Origin: Buchnera aphidicola (Rhopalosiphum maidis) | GTDB taxonomy: Bacteria > Pseudomonadota > Gammaproteobacteria > Enterobacterales > Enterobacteriaceae | Direction of reading: 5' to 3' | Length of the DNA: 64,000 bases | Assembly (NCBI RefSeq): GCF_003671935.1 | Contig: NZ_CP032759.1 | Span: 434,001-498,000 of the forward strand | In this document: piece after piece, positions 39,020 through 48,796 of the stretch | Position numbering within the stretch: the first letter of the stretch is position 1 | Layout of the letters: the number at the start of each line of letters is the position of its first letter | Notes under the pieces: generated by a model | Seen by the model: only the letters and a program-made list of their open reading frames with translations | Told to the model about the DNA's origin: nothing | Databases searched by the model: none | Made by a program: the position numbers and the translations under genes

Positions 39020-40027
39020 ATGCAAAATATTTTTAATAAAATTTATGAATCAAAATCTTTAAATCAAGAAGAAAGTTATCAAATTTTTAAATTAATTGCA
39101 TCAGGTGGGATGAACGAAATACAATTATCATCTATTTTAACAGCAATGCAAATGCATGGTGAATCAGAAGAAGAAATATTAGGTGCTATCTACGCATTTC
39201 TAGAAAAAATGAAATTCTTTCCTAGACCCAATTATATTTTTTCTGATATAGTTGGCACAGGTGGAGATAGTAAAAATACTATTAATATTTCAACTGCAAG
39301 TGCTTTTGTTGCAGCATCATGTGGATTTAAAATCATTAAACATTGCAATAAAGGGGTTTCAAGTAACTCCGGTTCTTCTGATCTTCTGAATAAATTAAAA
39401 ATTAATTTAAATACATCTTTAGAAAATTCTAAAAAAATTTTAGATAAATTAAATATTTGTTTTCTTTTTGCCCCTATATATCATAATGGTTTTAAATATG
39501 CATCTAAAGTTCGAAGTATCCTAAAAATTAAAACTATTTTTAATTTATTAGGACCATTTCTAAATCCCTCTAGTCCTCCTTTGACTGTAATCGGTGTTTA
39601 TAAAAAAAATTTAATAAATCCTATGTCTAGAATTTTAAAAAAATTAAAATACCAAAGAGGTATAGTTTTACATGGTGATAATACAGATGAAGTTACAGTA
39701 CATGGTACAACATACGTTTCTGAATTGTTAAATAATAAAATTTATTCGTATGAATTAGAACCAGAAGATTTTGGTATAAAAACTTATCCTAAATCAACAT
39801 CTGTAGAGTATTCATCAGAAGAAAACTACCATATTATCAAAAAAACAATGAAAGGTAAGGGTGAAAAGTTGCATGAAGAATTAATTGCAGTTAATGTTGC
39901 AATACTGTTAAAAAATTTTGGATATGAAGATTTAAAGGAAAATACAAAAATAGCACTAAATAAAATTCGTAGCGGAGATGTCTGCAAACATATAAAACAA
40001 GTTTCTAATATGTCGAAAGAAGATTAA
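39020..40027 (+). CDS. trpD: anthranilate phosphoribosyltransferase
   Basis: TrpD adds phosphoribose to anthranilate, the second step of the tryptophan branch. The 335 residues contain only the transferase. The glutamine amidotransferase (TrpG) part fused to E. coli TrpD (531 residues in total) is absent. The PRPP loop DIVGTGGDSKNTINIST is at residues 77-93, with KHCNKGVSSNSGSSD near 110-124 and the Mg site GDNTDEVT near 220-227. It starts the trpDCBA cluster. The 219-base gap to divergent yedA shows no leader peptide with tandem Trp codons, so attenuation is unlikely. trpE and trpG must come from elsewhere, in related Buchnera from a plasmid. Confidence 0.96.
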   Translation: MQNIFNKIYESKSLNQEESYQIFKLIASGGMNEIQLSSILTAMQMHGESEEEILGAIYAFLEKMKFFPRPNYIFSDIVGTGGDSKNTINISTASAFVAASCGFKIIKHCNKGVSSNSGSSDLLNKLKINLNTSLENSKKILDKLNICFLFAPIYHNGFKYASKVRSILKIKTIFNLLGPFLNPSSPPLTVIGVYKKNLINPMSRILKKLKYQRGIVLHGDNTDEVTVHGTTYVSELLNNKIYSYELEPEDFGIKTYPKSTSVEYSSEENYHIIKKTMKGKGEKLHEELIAVNVAILLKNFGYEDLKENTKIALNKIRSGDVCKHIKQVSNMSKED

Positions 40028-40028
40028 T

Positions 40029-41384
40029 ATGCAAGAAACTATACTGAATAAAATCATCAAAGATAAAATTACTTGGATTGAATATAGAAAAAAAAAACAA
40101 CCATTAATTACATTTCAAAATAAAATTAATAAAGAAACACGCAACTTTTACCATCATTTAAAAAGCAAACATCCCTTTTTTATATTAGAATGCAAAAAAA
40201 GTTCTCCTTCTTTAGGAATAATTAGAAAAAACTTTAATTTAATTAAAATTGCAAATATTTATAAAAAGTATGCTTCATCTATTTCAGTTCTTACAGAAGA
40301 AAAATATTTTCATGGAAATCTAGAATTTATCAATATTGTGCGAAAATGTGTATATCAACCAATTTTATGCAAAGATTTTTTTATTGATCCATACCAAGTT
40401 TATTTAGCTAGATATTATAATGCTGATGCTATTTTACTAATGTTATCTGTATTAAATGACATTCAATATATTGAACTATCTAGAATTGCGAAAAATTTAA
40501 ACATGGGAATATTAACAGAAATTAATAATACTGAAGAACTGAATCGTGCTATCAAATTAAATGCTTCTGTTATTGGAATAAACAACCGAAACTTACATGA
40601 TTTATCAATAGATTTAAATAGAACACGAAATTTATCACCTTTAATTAAAGATAGAATAATTGTTAGTGAATCAGGCATAGAAAAAAACTATCAGATAAAA
40701 GAATTAAGTAAAGTAGTTAATGGATTTTTAATAGGTTCGAGTTTAATGTGTAAAAAAAACTTAGAAACAGATATAAAATCTTTGATAATAGGCGATAATA
40801 AAGTATGTGGACTAACTCGTATTATTGATGCAAAAATTGTAGAAAATTGTGGAGCAGTTTACGGAGGATTGATTTTTGCAAAAAATTCGCTACGTAAAAT
40901 TAATAAAAAAATAGCAAAAAAAATTATTTTTAACAATAGTTTAAAGTTTGTAGGTGTTTTTCAAAATGAAGATATAAAAAAAATTGTTGATATAGCTGAA
41001 CAACTTTCTTTATATTCCGTTCAACTACATGGTTGTGAAAATCAAAAATATATTAATATTTTAAGAAAAAGACTATGTAAAGATATAAATATTTGGAAAG
41101 CTTTTTCTATTCAATCAACGTTACCAATATTAAATTTAGATAATATCGATAAATATATTTTTGATTCTGGTTCTGGAGGTAGTAATACAACTTTTAATTG
41201 GTCACTTTTAAAAGGACTAACTTTAGATAATGTAATTTTAGCAGGAGGTATTAATACAGATAATTTTCTTATTGCATCTCAATTCAATTGTTCAGGATTA
41301 GATTTTAATTCAGGAGTAGAAAAATGTCCTGGAATTAAAGATCATAAAAAAATTAATTTAATTTTTAAAAAATTAACGTTTTAA
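40029..41384 (+). CDS. trpC: bifunctional indole-3-glycerol phosphate synthase / phosphoribosylanthranilate isomerase
   Basis: This fused TrpC-TrpF enzyme performs two consecutive steps. The 451 residues (E. coli 453) split into TrpC (about 1-255), with the phosphate-binding ILECKKSSPSLGII near 53-66, PILCKDFFIDPYQ near 112-124, INNRNLHDLSID near 180 and IVSESGIE near 208, and TrpF (about 256-451), with CGLTR near 260 carrying the catalytic cysteine, VQLHGCENQ near 335 and the catalytic aspartate in KYIFDSGSGGSN near 375. Both active sites look complete. The gene begins one base after the trpD stop, so it is co-translated with it. It contains a ten-A run (40088-40097) that keeps the frame. 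Confidence 0.97.
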   Translation: MQETILNKIIKDKITWIEYRKKKQPLITFQNKINKETRNFYHHLKSKHPFFILECKKSSPSLGIIRKNFNLIKIANIYKKYASSISVLTEEKYFHGNLEFINIVRKCVYQPILCKDFFIDPYQVYLARYYNADAILLMLSVLNDIQYIELSRIAKNLNMGILTEINNTEELNRAIKLNASVIGINNRNLHDLSIDLNRTRNLSPLIKDRIIVSESGIEKNYQIKELSKVVNGFLIGSSLMCKKNLETDIKSLIIGDNKVCGLTRIIDAKIVENCGAVYGGLIFAKNSLRKINKKIAKKIIFNNSLKFVGVFQNEDIKKIVDIAEQLSLYSVQLHGCENQKYINILRKRLCKDINIWKAFSIQSTLPILNLDNIDKYIFDSGSGGSNTTFNWSLLKGLTLDNVILAGGINTDNFLIASQFNCSGLDFNSGVEKCPGIKDHKKINLIFKKLTF

Positions 41385-41421
41385 TCAATTTTTTTAAAAA
41401 AATACCGGAAATCAACGAAAA

Positions 41422-42603
41422 ATGACTTTACTAAATCCTTATTTTGGCAAATTTGGAGGTATGTATGTTCCTCAAATATTAATGCCAGCTTTATATCAAC
41501 TAGAAAAAAACTTTGTTGATGCAAAAAAAGATCCAAATTTCCAAAAAAAATTTTTTGATTATTTAAAAAATTATGCTGGAAGACCAACTCCATTAACTTT
41601 ATGTAATAATTTAACCAAAGGTACAAAAACACGTATTTATCTTAAAAGAGAAGATTTGTTACATGGAGGAGCACATAAAACAAATCAAGTATTAGGACAA
41701 GCAATGTTAGCAGTAAAAATGAAAAAAAAAGAAATAATTGCTGAAACTGGTGCTGGTCAACATGGTGTTGCTGTTTCTATTGCTTGCGCACTATTTAATT
41801 TAAAATGCAAAATTTATATGGGTTACAAAGATATAAAGAGACAAAGCCCTAATGTTTTTCGTATGAAGTTAATGGGTGCAGAAGTTATATCAGTAAGGAA
41901 TGGATCAGGAACGTTAAAAGATGCATGTAATGAAGCTTTACGTGATTGGTCTGGTAATTACCAAAAATCGCACTATATCATTGGTACAGCTGCAGGTCCA
42001 CATCCTTATCCAACAATCGTAAAAGAATTTCAAAAAATGATTGGAGAAGAAGCAAAAAAACAAATTTTAGAACAAGAAAAGAAACTTCCAGATGCGATAA
42101 TTGCTTGCGTAGGTGGAGGATCTAATGCAATTGGCATTTTTTCTGAATTTATGAATGAAAAAGTTGATTTAATTGGTGTAGAACCAGCTGGTCGGGGTAT
42201 AGAAACAGGAAAACATGGAGCACCGTTAAATCATGGTAGAACAGGTATTTATTTTGGAATGAAATCGAGTTTAATGCAAAATCAAGAAGGTCAAATAGAA
42301 AAATCTTGGTCTATTTCTGCTGGTTTAGATTTTCCATCTGTTGGCCCTGAGCATGCTTGGTTACATAGTATTAATCGTGCTCAATATGTATCCATTACTG
42401 ATATAGAAGCTTTAGAAGCATTTCAAATTTTATCTAAAAAGGAAGGTATTATTCCTGCTTTAGAGTCTTCTCATGCATTAGCTTATGCATTAAAATTAAT
42501 GTATCTTTATCCTAAAAAAGAACAAGTATTTATTGTGAATCTATCTGGACGTGGAGATAAAGATATATTTGCAGTTCGTGAAATATTAAAAAAACAGGAA
42601 TAA
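41422..42603 (+). CDS. trpB: tryptophan synthase beta chain
   Basis: TrpB condenses indole with serine to give tryptophan using PLP. The 393 residues (E. coli 397) show [18 protein letters not shown] with the PLP lysine at 86, [11 protein letters not shown] near 109-119 with the catalytic glutamate, [17 protein letters not shown] near 133-149, and the phosphate-binding [12 protein letters not shown] near 227-238. The ESSHALAY motif near 350 is intact. It lies 37 bases after trpC and is followed three bases later by trpA, its partner in the alpha2-beta2 channeling complex. Confidence 0.98.
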   Translation: MTLLNPYFGKFGGMYVPQILMPALYQLEKNFVDAKKDPNFQKKFFDYLKNYAGRPTPLTLCNNLTKGTKTRIYLKREDLLHGGAHKTNQVLGQAMLAVKMKKKEIIAETGAGQHGVAVSIACALFNLKCKIYMGYKDIKRQSPNVFRMKLMGAEVISVRNGSGTLKDACNEALRDWSGNYQKSHYIIGTAAGPHPYPTIVKEFQKMIGEEAKKQILEQEKKLPDAIIACVGGGSNAIGIFSEFMNEKVDLIGVEPAGRGIETGKHGAPLNHGRTGIYFGMKSSLMQNQEGQIEKSWSISAGLDFPSVGPEHAWLHSINRAQYVSITDIEALEAFQILSKKEGIIPALESSHALAYALKLMYLYPKKEQVFIVNLSGRGDKDIFAVREILKKQE

Positions 42604-42606
42604 AAA

Positions 42607-43437
42607 ATGAGTCGTTATAAAAAAATATTTCAAAAATTATCTTTAATTAAAGAAGGATGTTTTGTACCTTTTGTAGTTATAGGAGACCCTTCTTTAGAAA
42701 TGTCACTAAAAATCATTGAAACACTAATTAAAAATGGAGCAGATGCTTTAGAATTAGGAATCCCTTTTTCAGATCCACTAGCAGATGGTCCTACTATTCA
42801 AAAAGCCAGTTTACGTTCATTATCTAATAATAACACTATTTTACAATGCTTCGAAGTAATTGAAAAAATACGAAAAAAATATCCAAATTTACCTATAGGA
42901 ATCTTATTATATGCTAATTTAATATATAATTACGGTATTAAAAATTTTTATTATCAATGTTTTCAATGTGGTTTAGATTCTGTATTAATAGCCGATATAC
43001 CTATAGAAGAATACAGTCCCTTTTACAAAATAGCAAATCAATACGATATAGATTCTATCTTTATATGTCCACCTGATGCAGACGATGTACTATTGTCTAA
43101 AATTTCTTTATATGCAAAGGGATACATTTATTTATTATCTCGTTTAGGAGTAACAGGAATAGAAAAAAAAACAACATCATTATCAAACGTATTTATAAAA
43201 AAAATAAAAAAACATAGTGATCTTCCACTATTACAAGGCTTTGGAATTGAAAATTCTACACAAATTCAAAATTCACTTTTATCTGGTATCAATGGTGTAA
43301 TATGTGGTTCGGCAATTATAAATATAATCGAAAAAAATTTAAAAAAAGAACAAAACATGATAAATGAAATAAAAAATTTTTCTAATAAACTAAAAAAAGC
43401 TACTAAATTTGTTAAATCTAATCTTAAAAAAATTTAA
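42607..43437 (+). CDS. trpA: tryptophan synthase alpha chain
   Basis: TrpA releases indole from indole-3-glycerol phosphate and passes it through the tunnel to TrpB. The 276 residues (E. coli 268, with a longer lysine-rich tail here) contain the catalytic glutamate in [16 protein letters not shown] (Glu49) and aspartate (Asp60), [11 protein letters not shown] near 178-188 and the phosphate-binding GFGIENSTQ near 213. The start codon follows the trpB stop by three bases, so the two are co-translated. The gene is the last biosynthetic gene of the cluster; yciC follows on the same strand after 95 bases. Confidence 0.97.
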   Translation: MSRYKKIFQKLSLIKEGCFVPFVVIGDPSLEMSLKIIETLIKNGADALELGIPFSDPLADGPTIQKASLRSLSNNNTILQCFEVIEKIRKKYPNLPIGILLYANLIYNYGIKNFYYQCFQCGLDSVLIADIPIEEYSPFYKIANQYDIDSIFICPPDADDVLLSKISLYAKGYIYLLSRLGVTGIEKKTTSLSNVFIKKIKKHSDLPLLQGFGIENSTQIQNSLLSGINGVICGSAIINIIEKNLKKEQNMINEIKNFSNKLKKATKFVKSNLKKI

Positions 43438-43532
43438 ATTTGATTTGTTTTTAATAAATTTTTTAAAAAAATTATCTAAAAATAATGTGTATAATCTTTA
43501 AATTTTATACAATTTTTATAAGGAATATACAT

Positions 43533-44276
43533 ATGTCTATTACAATACGCGAATTGTGCAATGATACATATCATTTCGTGTCTAAAGAAGCAAAAATTAT
43601 TATTTTTATATCTATGTTAGCTACTTTTATGAGTATTTTAATCAACATGCTGATTAAACCCAATATGCATATTATTGCTATAATAGAAAACAAAAAATTT
43701 ATAAGTTCTCATTCAATCTTTGATTTAATTAATAACATGAGTGTATACGAAAAAAAAGAATTACTAAAATATTCAATATTTAAAATACTTGAATTTTTGA
43801 TAAATAAGACTTTTTTAGTAGGTAGTATAATTACCTTAATTAGACACTTATCTAATAATCAAAGAGAATCAATTAAGCTGTCACTGTACTCTTCATTTAA
43901 ATTATTACCAAGTTTATTTATATTAAATTTTATTACAACTTTCATTATTCAAATAGGTTTTATGTTTTTTATTTTTCCAGGTATATTTTTGTCAGTTTTA
44001 CTTGCTTTATCACCTATTATTTTATCATTTAAAAAAAATAATTTAATAGAATGTATACGTTTAAGTATATCTATTTCCTATAAAAATTTAAACGTTATTG
44101 GAATAAGCGTTCTATTTTGGATGTGTGTTAAATTTATTTTCACGACAATATTTTCTAATACCTATATAATAAGTAAAAATTTTGTTTTTTTAATATTGAA
44201 TATTAATATGAATATATTTTTTTCAATTTTAATTATATATTTATTTCGTTTCTATATGCTTTTCTTACGTTCTTAA
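43533..44276 (+). CDS. yciC: UPF0259 inner-membrane protein YciC
   Basis: YciC is a multi-spanning membrane protein of unknown function. I choose the ATG at 43533, not the in-frame ATG at 43485, because it yields 247 residues beginning MSITIRELCNDTYHF like E. coli YciC (247 residues, MSITA...), and because an aaggaa ribosome-binding site lies just upstream. About six hydrophobic segments are visible (near 25-43, 95-115, 125-165, 185-205, 215-240), with the conserved FPGIFLSVLLALSPIIL block near residues 145-160 and the C-terminal YLFRFYML. The order trpA-yciC-yciB-yciA is that of E. coli. Confidence 0.88.
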   Translation: MSITIRELCNDTYHFVSKEAKIIIFISMLATFMSILINMLIKPNMHIIAIIENKKFISSHSIFDLINNMSVYEKKELLKYSIFKILEFLINKTFLVGSIITLIRHLSNNQRESIKLSLYSSFKLLPSLFILNFITTFIIQIGFMFFIFPGIFLSVLLALSPIILSFKKNNLIECIRLSISISYKNLNVIGISVLFWMCVKFIFTTIFSNTYIISKNFVFLILNINMNIFFSILIIYLFRFYMLFLRS

Positions 44277-44304
44277 AAAATTAAATATTTTTTAGGTTTC
44301 TAAT

Positions 44305-44838
44305 ATGAAAAAAATTCTGAATTTATTGCCGATACTAACTTTCTTCATATTTTATAGATTTTATGATATTTTTATAGCATCAAAATCTTTAATTTTTACA
44401 TCAGGTTTAATTTGTTTACTTTATTGGATTATTTATAAAGAAATAGATAAAATTAATTTATTTAGTTTTATTACGATTACTGTTTTTGGTTCTTTAACAA
44501 TATTTTTTCATAATAGTCAATTTATTAAATGGAAAATAACAGTAATTTATATGATATTTTCTATAATATTATTGATTAGTCAATTTTGGATGAAAAAACC
44601 TATATTACAAAGACTTTTAGAAAAAGATATAAAAATTTCTGATTTTTATTGGAAAAAAATTAATTTTTCTTGGGCATTATTTTTTTTATTTTGTAGTATT
44701 TTAAACATTTATATAGCATTTTGGTTACCAGAAAAAACTTGGGTAAACTTTAAAGTTTTTGGTCTTTCATGTTTAATGTTTCTTTCAATTTTAATTACAA
44801 GTGTTTATATAAATTGTAAAATGTTAAAAGAAAAATAA
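44305..44838 (+). CDS. yciB: inner-membrane-spanning protein YciB (IspZ)
   Basis: YciB is a small membrane protein that E. coli studies link to cell-envelope synthesis and septation. The 177 residues (E. coli 179) show five hydrophobic helices and the family blocks LLPILTFFIFYRFYDIF at the N-terminus, the FHNSQFIKWKITVIYMIFS region near 70-90 and KKPILQRLLEKDIKI near 95-110, followed by WKKINFSWALFFLF. Its gene sits 28 bases after yciC with the same polarity, so the two are probably one transcript with yciA. Confidence 0.92.
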   Translation: MKKILNLLPILTFFIFYRFYDIFIASKSLIFTSGLICLLYWIIYKEIDKINLFSFITITVFGSLTIFFHNSQFIKWKITVIYMIFSIILLISQFWMKKPILQRLLEKDIKISDFYWKKINFSWALFFLFCSILNIYIAFWLPEKTWVNFKVFGLSCLMFLSILITSVYINCKMLKEK

Positions 44839-44880
44839 ATTGCATGTTTGTTTTAATATAATAGAGTGAAAATTTTAATA

Positions 44881-45288
44881 ATGCCAAAAAACAATAAATT
44901 ACCACAGGGAACAATAGTGTTAAAAACACTTACCATGCCTTCAGATACGAACTCTAATGGGGATATATTTGGTGGGTGGATTATGTCTCAAATGGATATA
45001 GGCGGTGCTATCCTAGCTAAGGAAATAGCAGGTGGAAGAGTAGTAACAGTGCAAATAGAAGGTATAACTTTTCTTAAGCCTATATCAGTTGGAGATGTTC
45101 TAAGTTGTTATGCAAATTGTATTAAAACAGGCAATAGTTCAATTACTGTTAATTTAGAAGTATGGATTAAAAAAATTTATTCTAAACCATTAGGTCAAAT
45201 TTATTGTGCTGCAGAAGGTATATTTGTTTATGTAGCAATTGATAAAACAGGAAAACCTCGAGAATTATTACCTATGAGTATTATTTAA
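44881..45288 (+). CDS. yciA: acyl-CoA thioesterase YciA
   Basis: YciA is a hot-dog-fold thioesterase that hydrolyses short- to medium-chain acyl-CoA. I start at ATG 44881 (135 residues, E. coli 132). A GTG five codons upstream (44866) is in frame, but its codons do not match the family. The conserved core is TMPSDTNSNGDIFGGWIMSQMD, split here as TMPSDTNSNG and DIFGGWIMSQMD near 15-37, with the catalytic aspartate near 27, and VTVQIEGITFLKPISVGD near 58-75. No signal sequence is present, so it is cytoplasmic. tonB, yciI and kch, which follow in E. coli, are gone. Confidence 0.9.
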   Translation: MPKNNKLPQGTIVLKTLTMPSDTNSNGDIFGGWIMSQMDIGGAILAKEIAGGRVVTVQIEGITFLKPISVGDVLSCYANCIKTGNSSITVNLEVWIKKIYSKPLGQIYCAAEGIFVYVAIDKTGKPRELLPMSII

Positions 45289-45597
45289 AAAAAATTTTTA
45301 AAAAATTAAAAATGTTTTTACAACTGCTATTTCTATATAAAAACAAATTTTAAATATAATTTAATAAAAAAGTTTAAATGATAAGACTCAACACTTTAAA
45401 AAATAAAATAATATGCACAACATGTATAATGCACTATTTTCTTTTTATTTAAAGTGTTGAATTCATTAATTTTACAATATATGCTTTTATTTTAAATACC
45501 AAATTATTAGTTTTATATTCCATATTTAAAAATTAAAAAACATTTAATTAAATAAAAAATACTTTTATAAAAAGGTATGAATAGGAGCTTCAAATGA
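45289..45597 (+). other. gene-free region between yciA and cls
   Basis: In E. coli this interval holds tonB, yciI and kch. Here 309 A+T-rich bases remain with no supportable gene or recognisable remnant. The only order is the perfect 13-base inverted repeat at 45388-45460. The end of the region should carry the cls promoter, and an aggagc ribosome-binding site precedes the cls ATG at 45598. Confidence 0.5.
45388..45460. repeat. perfect 13-base inverted repeat after yciA
   Basis: TCAACACTTTAAA (45388-45400) and its exact complement (45448-45460) enclose 47 bases. The loop contains ATGCAC twice (45413 and 45429). It may form the 3'-terminal hairpin of the trp-yci transcript or be a relic. No long T run follows, so it is not a standard intrinsic terminator. 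Confidence 0.5.
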
Positions 45598-47058
45598 ATG
45601 GATATTTTCTATAATTTAATAAAATGGCTAGTTGTGTTAATATACTGGTTATTAATTGCTAATATTACCTATCGTATTTTAATTAAACGTCGTAGCATAC
45701 CTTCCTCCATGTCTTGGCTTTTAACTATTTATATTATTCCTTTTATAGGAATAGCTATTTGGTTTTTCTTTGGTGAATTATATTTAGGAAAAAGACAAAA
45801 AAAAATAGCAAAAAAAATTTGGTCTATATCTAATACATATCTTAATGAACTTAAATCTTATAAATATATTTTTCAAATAAAAAATAGTGAAGTAGCTACT
45901 TCATTGTTTCAATTGTGCAAACATCGACAAGGAATTTCTGGAATTAAAAATAATAGAATAACACTTTTAACTAATACTAAAGAAACAATGAAAGTTTTAA
46001 TACGTGATATTTATTCAGCACGTAAAAATATTGAAATGGTATTTTATATCTGGAAACCAGGTGGTATTGCTGATCATGTAGCTACTGCTTTAATAGATTC
46101 TGCTAAACGCGGAGTACATTGTAGACTAATGTTGGATTCAGCAGGAAGTATAGCATTTTTTAGAAGTCCTTGGTTTGATGTTATGAAAAAATCTGGAATT
46201 GAAATCGTAGAAGCCTTAAAAGTTAGTTTAATAAGAATTTTTTTACGACGTTTAGATGTAAGACAACATAGAAAAATTATACTGATTGATAATTATATTT
46301 CTTATTCTGGTAGTATGAACATTGTAGATCCATATTTATTTAAACAGTCTTCTGGTATCGGTCAATGGATTGATTTAATGACAAGGATAGAAGGTCCTAT
46401 AGCAACAACTATGGGTATCATTTATTCATGTGATTGGGAAATAGAAACAGGTTTTAAAATTTTACCTAAATTACCAAGTAAGGAAATGTTAAAAAAAAAA
46501 TGTAATCAAAACTCTAGTATTCAAGTAATCGCATCAGGTCCAGGATTTCCTAAAAATGTTATTCATCAAGCATTGTTAACAGCTATTTATTCAGCACGAA
46601 ACGAATTAATTATGACTACTCCATATCTTGTACCTAGTGATGATTTGTTGCATGCCATTTGCACCGCTGCTCAAAGAGGTGTAAAAGTTAGCATTATTAT
46701 ACCTTTATATCACGATTCTATTTTAGTTAAATGGGCAAGTAGAGTGTTTTTTAGTGAATTATTAGAAGCAGGAGTAAAAATATACCAATTTAAAAAGGGG
46801 TTATTACATAGTAAAAGTATATTAATTGATCAACAACTCAGTTTAATTGGAACTGTAAATTTAGATATGAGAAGTTTATGGTTAAATTTTGAAATTACTT
46901 TAGTAATTGATGATAGTAAATTTAGTCGTAATTTATGTACTATACAAAAAGAATACATTGCCGATTCTCGATTATTAGATAAAAATACTTGGTCTATGCG
47001 TGCATATTGGACTCGTGTTTTAGAAAAAATTTTTTATTTTTTAAGTCCATTATTATAA
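45598..47058 (+). CDS. cls: cardiolipin synthase A
   Basis: ClsA condenses two phosphatidylglycerols to cardiolipin at the inner membrane. Its 486 residues equal E. coli ClsA. Two N-terminal hydrophobic segments (about 5-25 and 38-58) precede the two HKD phospholipase-D motifs: [11 protein letters not shown] with His224 and [12 protein letters not shown] with His404, the same numbering as E. coli. The [12 protein letters not shown] and [23 protein letters not shown] blocks are intact. A second ATG (45594) in another frame lies four bases upstream, but the ATG at 45598 gives the family N-terminus. A ten-A run in the coding sequence (46491-46500) stays in frame. It is convergent with ribA. Confidence 0.97.
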   Translation: MDIFYNLIKWLVVLIYWLLIANITYRILIKRRSIPSSMSWLLTIYIIPFIGIAIWFFFGELYLGKRQKKIAKKIWSISNTYLNELKSYKYIFQIKNSEVATSLFQLCKHRQGISGIKNNRITLLTNTKETMKVLIRDIYSARKNIEMVFYIWKPGGIADHVATALIDSAKRGVHCRLMLDSAGSIAFFRSPWFDVMKKSGIEIVEALKVSLIRIFLRRLDVRQHRKIILIDNYISYSGSMNIVDPYLFKQSSGIGQWIDLMTRIEGPIATTMGIIYSCDWEIETGFKILPKLPSKEMLKKKCNQNSSIQVIASGPGFPKNVIHQALLTAIYSARNELIMTTPYLVPSDDLLHAICTAAQRGVKVSIIIPLYHDSILVKWASRVFFSELLEAGVKIYQFKKGLLHSKSILIDQQLSLIGTVNLDMRSLWLNFEITLVIDDSKFSRNLCTIQKEYIADSRLLDKNTWSMRAYWTRVLEKIFYFLSPLL

Positions 47059-47131
47059 TTTCAAAGTTTTTTATAAAAAAGGTTCATTTTAAAAAAAACG
47101 TTTTTTTGTCAATAAATATTTAAAAATGTTT

Positions 47132-47155
47132 AGGGGTTAATTTAAAAAAACCCCT
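47132..47155. terminator. G+C-containing terminator between cls and ribA
   Basis: AGGGGTT (47132-47138) pairs with AACCCCT (47149-47155) around an AT-rich loop. The stem has four G-C pairs in otherwise A/T-only DNA and is extended by neighbouring A-T pairs. It lies between the convergent genes cls and ribA, so it probably terminates both. Confidence 0.75.
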
Positions 47156-47245
47156 GATATTTAAAAATTTTTAAAAAATATATACGTAATAATTATATAC
47201 TACATGAACTAAAAATATAAATTACATATATATTTTTAAAAAATT

Positions 47246-47836
47246 TTATTTAAATAATAAATGACCCATTTTTTCAGCTTTAGTTTTTAAATAACGAGCG
47301 TTTTTAACATTTTTTTCTACAATAATAGGGATTCTTTCTACAATTTCTATTCCAGACTCCATAAGCATGTTTATTTTAAATGGATTATTTGTTAATAAAC
47401 GAATTTTTTTTATATTTAAAATATTAAAAATATCAGCACACAATGAAAAATCTCTTTCATCTGCAGAAAAACCTAATTTTTGATTAGCTTCAACTGTATC
47501 TAAACCTTTGTCTTGCAAAGAATATGCTTTAATTTTATTGAGAAGACCAATATTCCTACCTTCTTGACGGTGGTATATTAATATACCATTTCCTTCTGAA
47601 GCAATTCTACTCATTGCCATTTCTAGTTGAATACCACAATCGCATCTTAAACTAAAAAAAGCATCTCCTGTTAAACATTCAGAGTGTATTCTAGCAAGAA
47701 TAGGAATATTTTTTTGTATATTTCCATAAACAAGAGCAATATGATTTTTTCCATTCTTTTTTTCTTCAAAACCAAATATTAAAAAATCTCCCCAAGGAGT
47801 GGGTAAAATAGCTTTTTCTATTTGAATTAATTGCAT
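47246..47836 (-). CDS. ribA: GTP cyclohydrolase II
   Basis: RibA opens the imidazole ring of GTP, the first committed step to riboflavin. At 196 residues it matches E. coli. The zinc cysteines sit in [17 protein letters not shown] at 54, 65 and 67. The GTP-binding [15 protein letters not shown] follows near 104-118, and [12 protein letters not shown] near 148-159 carries the conserved arginine-region motif. No RibB fusion is present. It is convergent with cls, and pyrF lies upstream on the same strand after a 130-base gap containing a short AT hairpin. Confidence 0.97.
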   Translation of the reverse strand: MQLIQIEKAILPTPWGDFLIFGFEEKKNGKNHIALVYGNIQKNIPILARIHSECLTGDAFFSLRCDCGIQLEMAMSRIASEGNGILIYHRQEGRNIGLLNKIKAYSLQDKGLDTVEANQKLGFSADERDFSLCADIFNILNIKKIRLLTNNPFKINMLMESGIEIVERIPIIVEKNVKNARYLKTKAEKMGHLLFK

Positions 47837-47966
47837 AACTTCTCCAATTTTTGTTTTATTTCATAATTTAAAAAGAAAATTAATTAATAATTTATATTAG
47901 AAATATGTATCTTAAAAAATATTTTTAAGAACTTACTTTATATAAATATTTATTAATATAAAAATA

Positions 47967-48719
47967 TTATTGCATAGATTCTATAATAGAATTTAACTTT
48001 TTAATCGGATTCTTTGAAGTTGTAATAGAACGTCCTATAACTATATAGTCTATTTGACATTCTTTTGCTTCTCTTGGAGTAATAATATGCTTTTGATCAA
48101 ATGAAGAATCAGTTGAAAATCTAATACCTGGAGTAACAATCTTATATTTATCTCCGTATAATAATTTCATTTTTTTTGCTTCTTTTCCTGGACAAACGAC
48201 TCCATCTAAACCACAATCATTAGATAATTTTGATAATATTAAAATATAGTCTTTTAATGATATTTTAATTCCTATTTCTTTTAAATCTTTTTCTTTTAAA
48301 CTAGTTAATACAGTTACAGCAATTAATAAAGGAGCTCTTTTAAAGGATTTTAAAGCTTTCTTTGCTGAAAGAAGCATATTTTTACCACCAGATGCATGAA
48401 CACTTAACATCCATATTCCTAAATCTGCCGCTGCTTTCGTAGCGTTAAATACAGTATTGGGAATATCATGGAATTTTAAGTCAAGAAATATATTAAATCC
48501 CAATTTATGCAATTCTTTTACAAACTGACTTCCTAAAATTGTAAACATTTCTTTACCAATTTTTAAATAAAAAATAGAAGGATCAAGAAGATCTACTAAT
48601 TTCATAGCTTCTTTCTTAGAATAAAAATCTAAAGCAATAATAATTTTTGGAATATTATAATAACTGGGATGTAACACTATTTGACCTCTATTAAAAATAA
48701 TTTTTATATATTTGTTCAC
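47967..48719 (-). CDS. pyrF: orotidine 5'-phosphate decarboxylase
   Basis: PyrF makes UMP in the pyrimidine pathway. The reading frame allows 250 residues from the ATG at 48719. The family N-terminus is short, and the true start may be nearer the conserved core KIIIALDF, for example the GTG at codon 16. I give the longest frame and flag the start as uncertain. The catalytic Lys-Asp network is in FNIFLDLKFHDIPNT near 75-89, with GLDGVVCPGKEA near 170-181 and the phosphate-binding VTPGIRF and IDYIVIGRSIT near 195 and 225. The fold and catalytic lysines are complete. Confidence 0.95.
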   Translation of the reverse strand: MNKYIKIIFNRGQIVLHPSYYNIPKIIIALDFYSKKEAMKLVDLLDPSIFYLKIGKEMFTILGSQFVKELHKLGFNIFLDLKFHDIPNTVFNATKAAADLGIWMLSVHASGGKNMLLSAKKALKSFKRAPLLIAVTVLTSLKEKDLKEIGIKISLKDYILILSKLSNDCGLDGVVCPGKEAKKMKLLYGDKYKIVTPGIRFSTDSSFDQKHIITPREAKECQIDYIVIGRSITTSKNPIKKLNSIIESMQ

Positions 48720-48796
48720 AATGTCAAAATGCTAATTACATAATGTTGAAAATATTTGTTTAAAAATAAATAACAATTAAATTTTTAATAAATTGA

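Noticed and set aside
45449..45523. Minus-strand 24-codon frame between yciA and cls
   Set aside because: It is too short, has no ribosome-binding site, and its end lies in the inverted repeat; it is likely random.
47910..47930. CTTAAAAA/TTTTTAAG palindrome between ribA and pyrF
   Set aside because: It is short, low-complexity and without a T tract on the transcribed side, so it is not distinguishable from chance.
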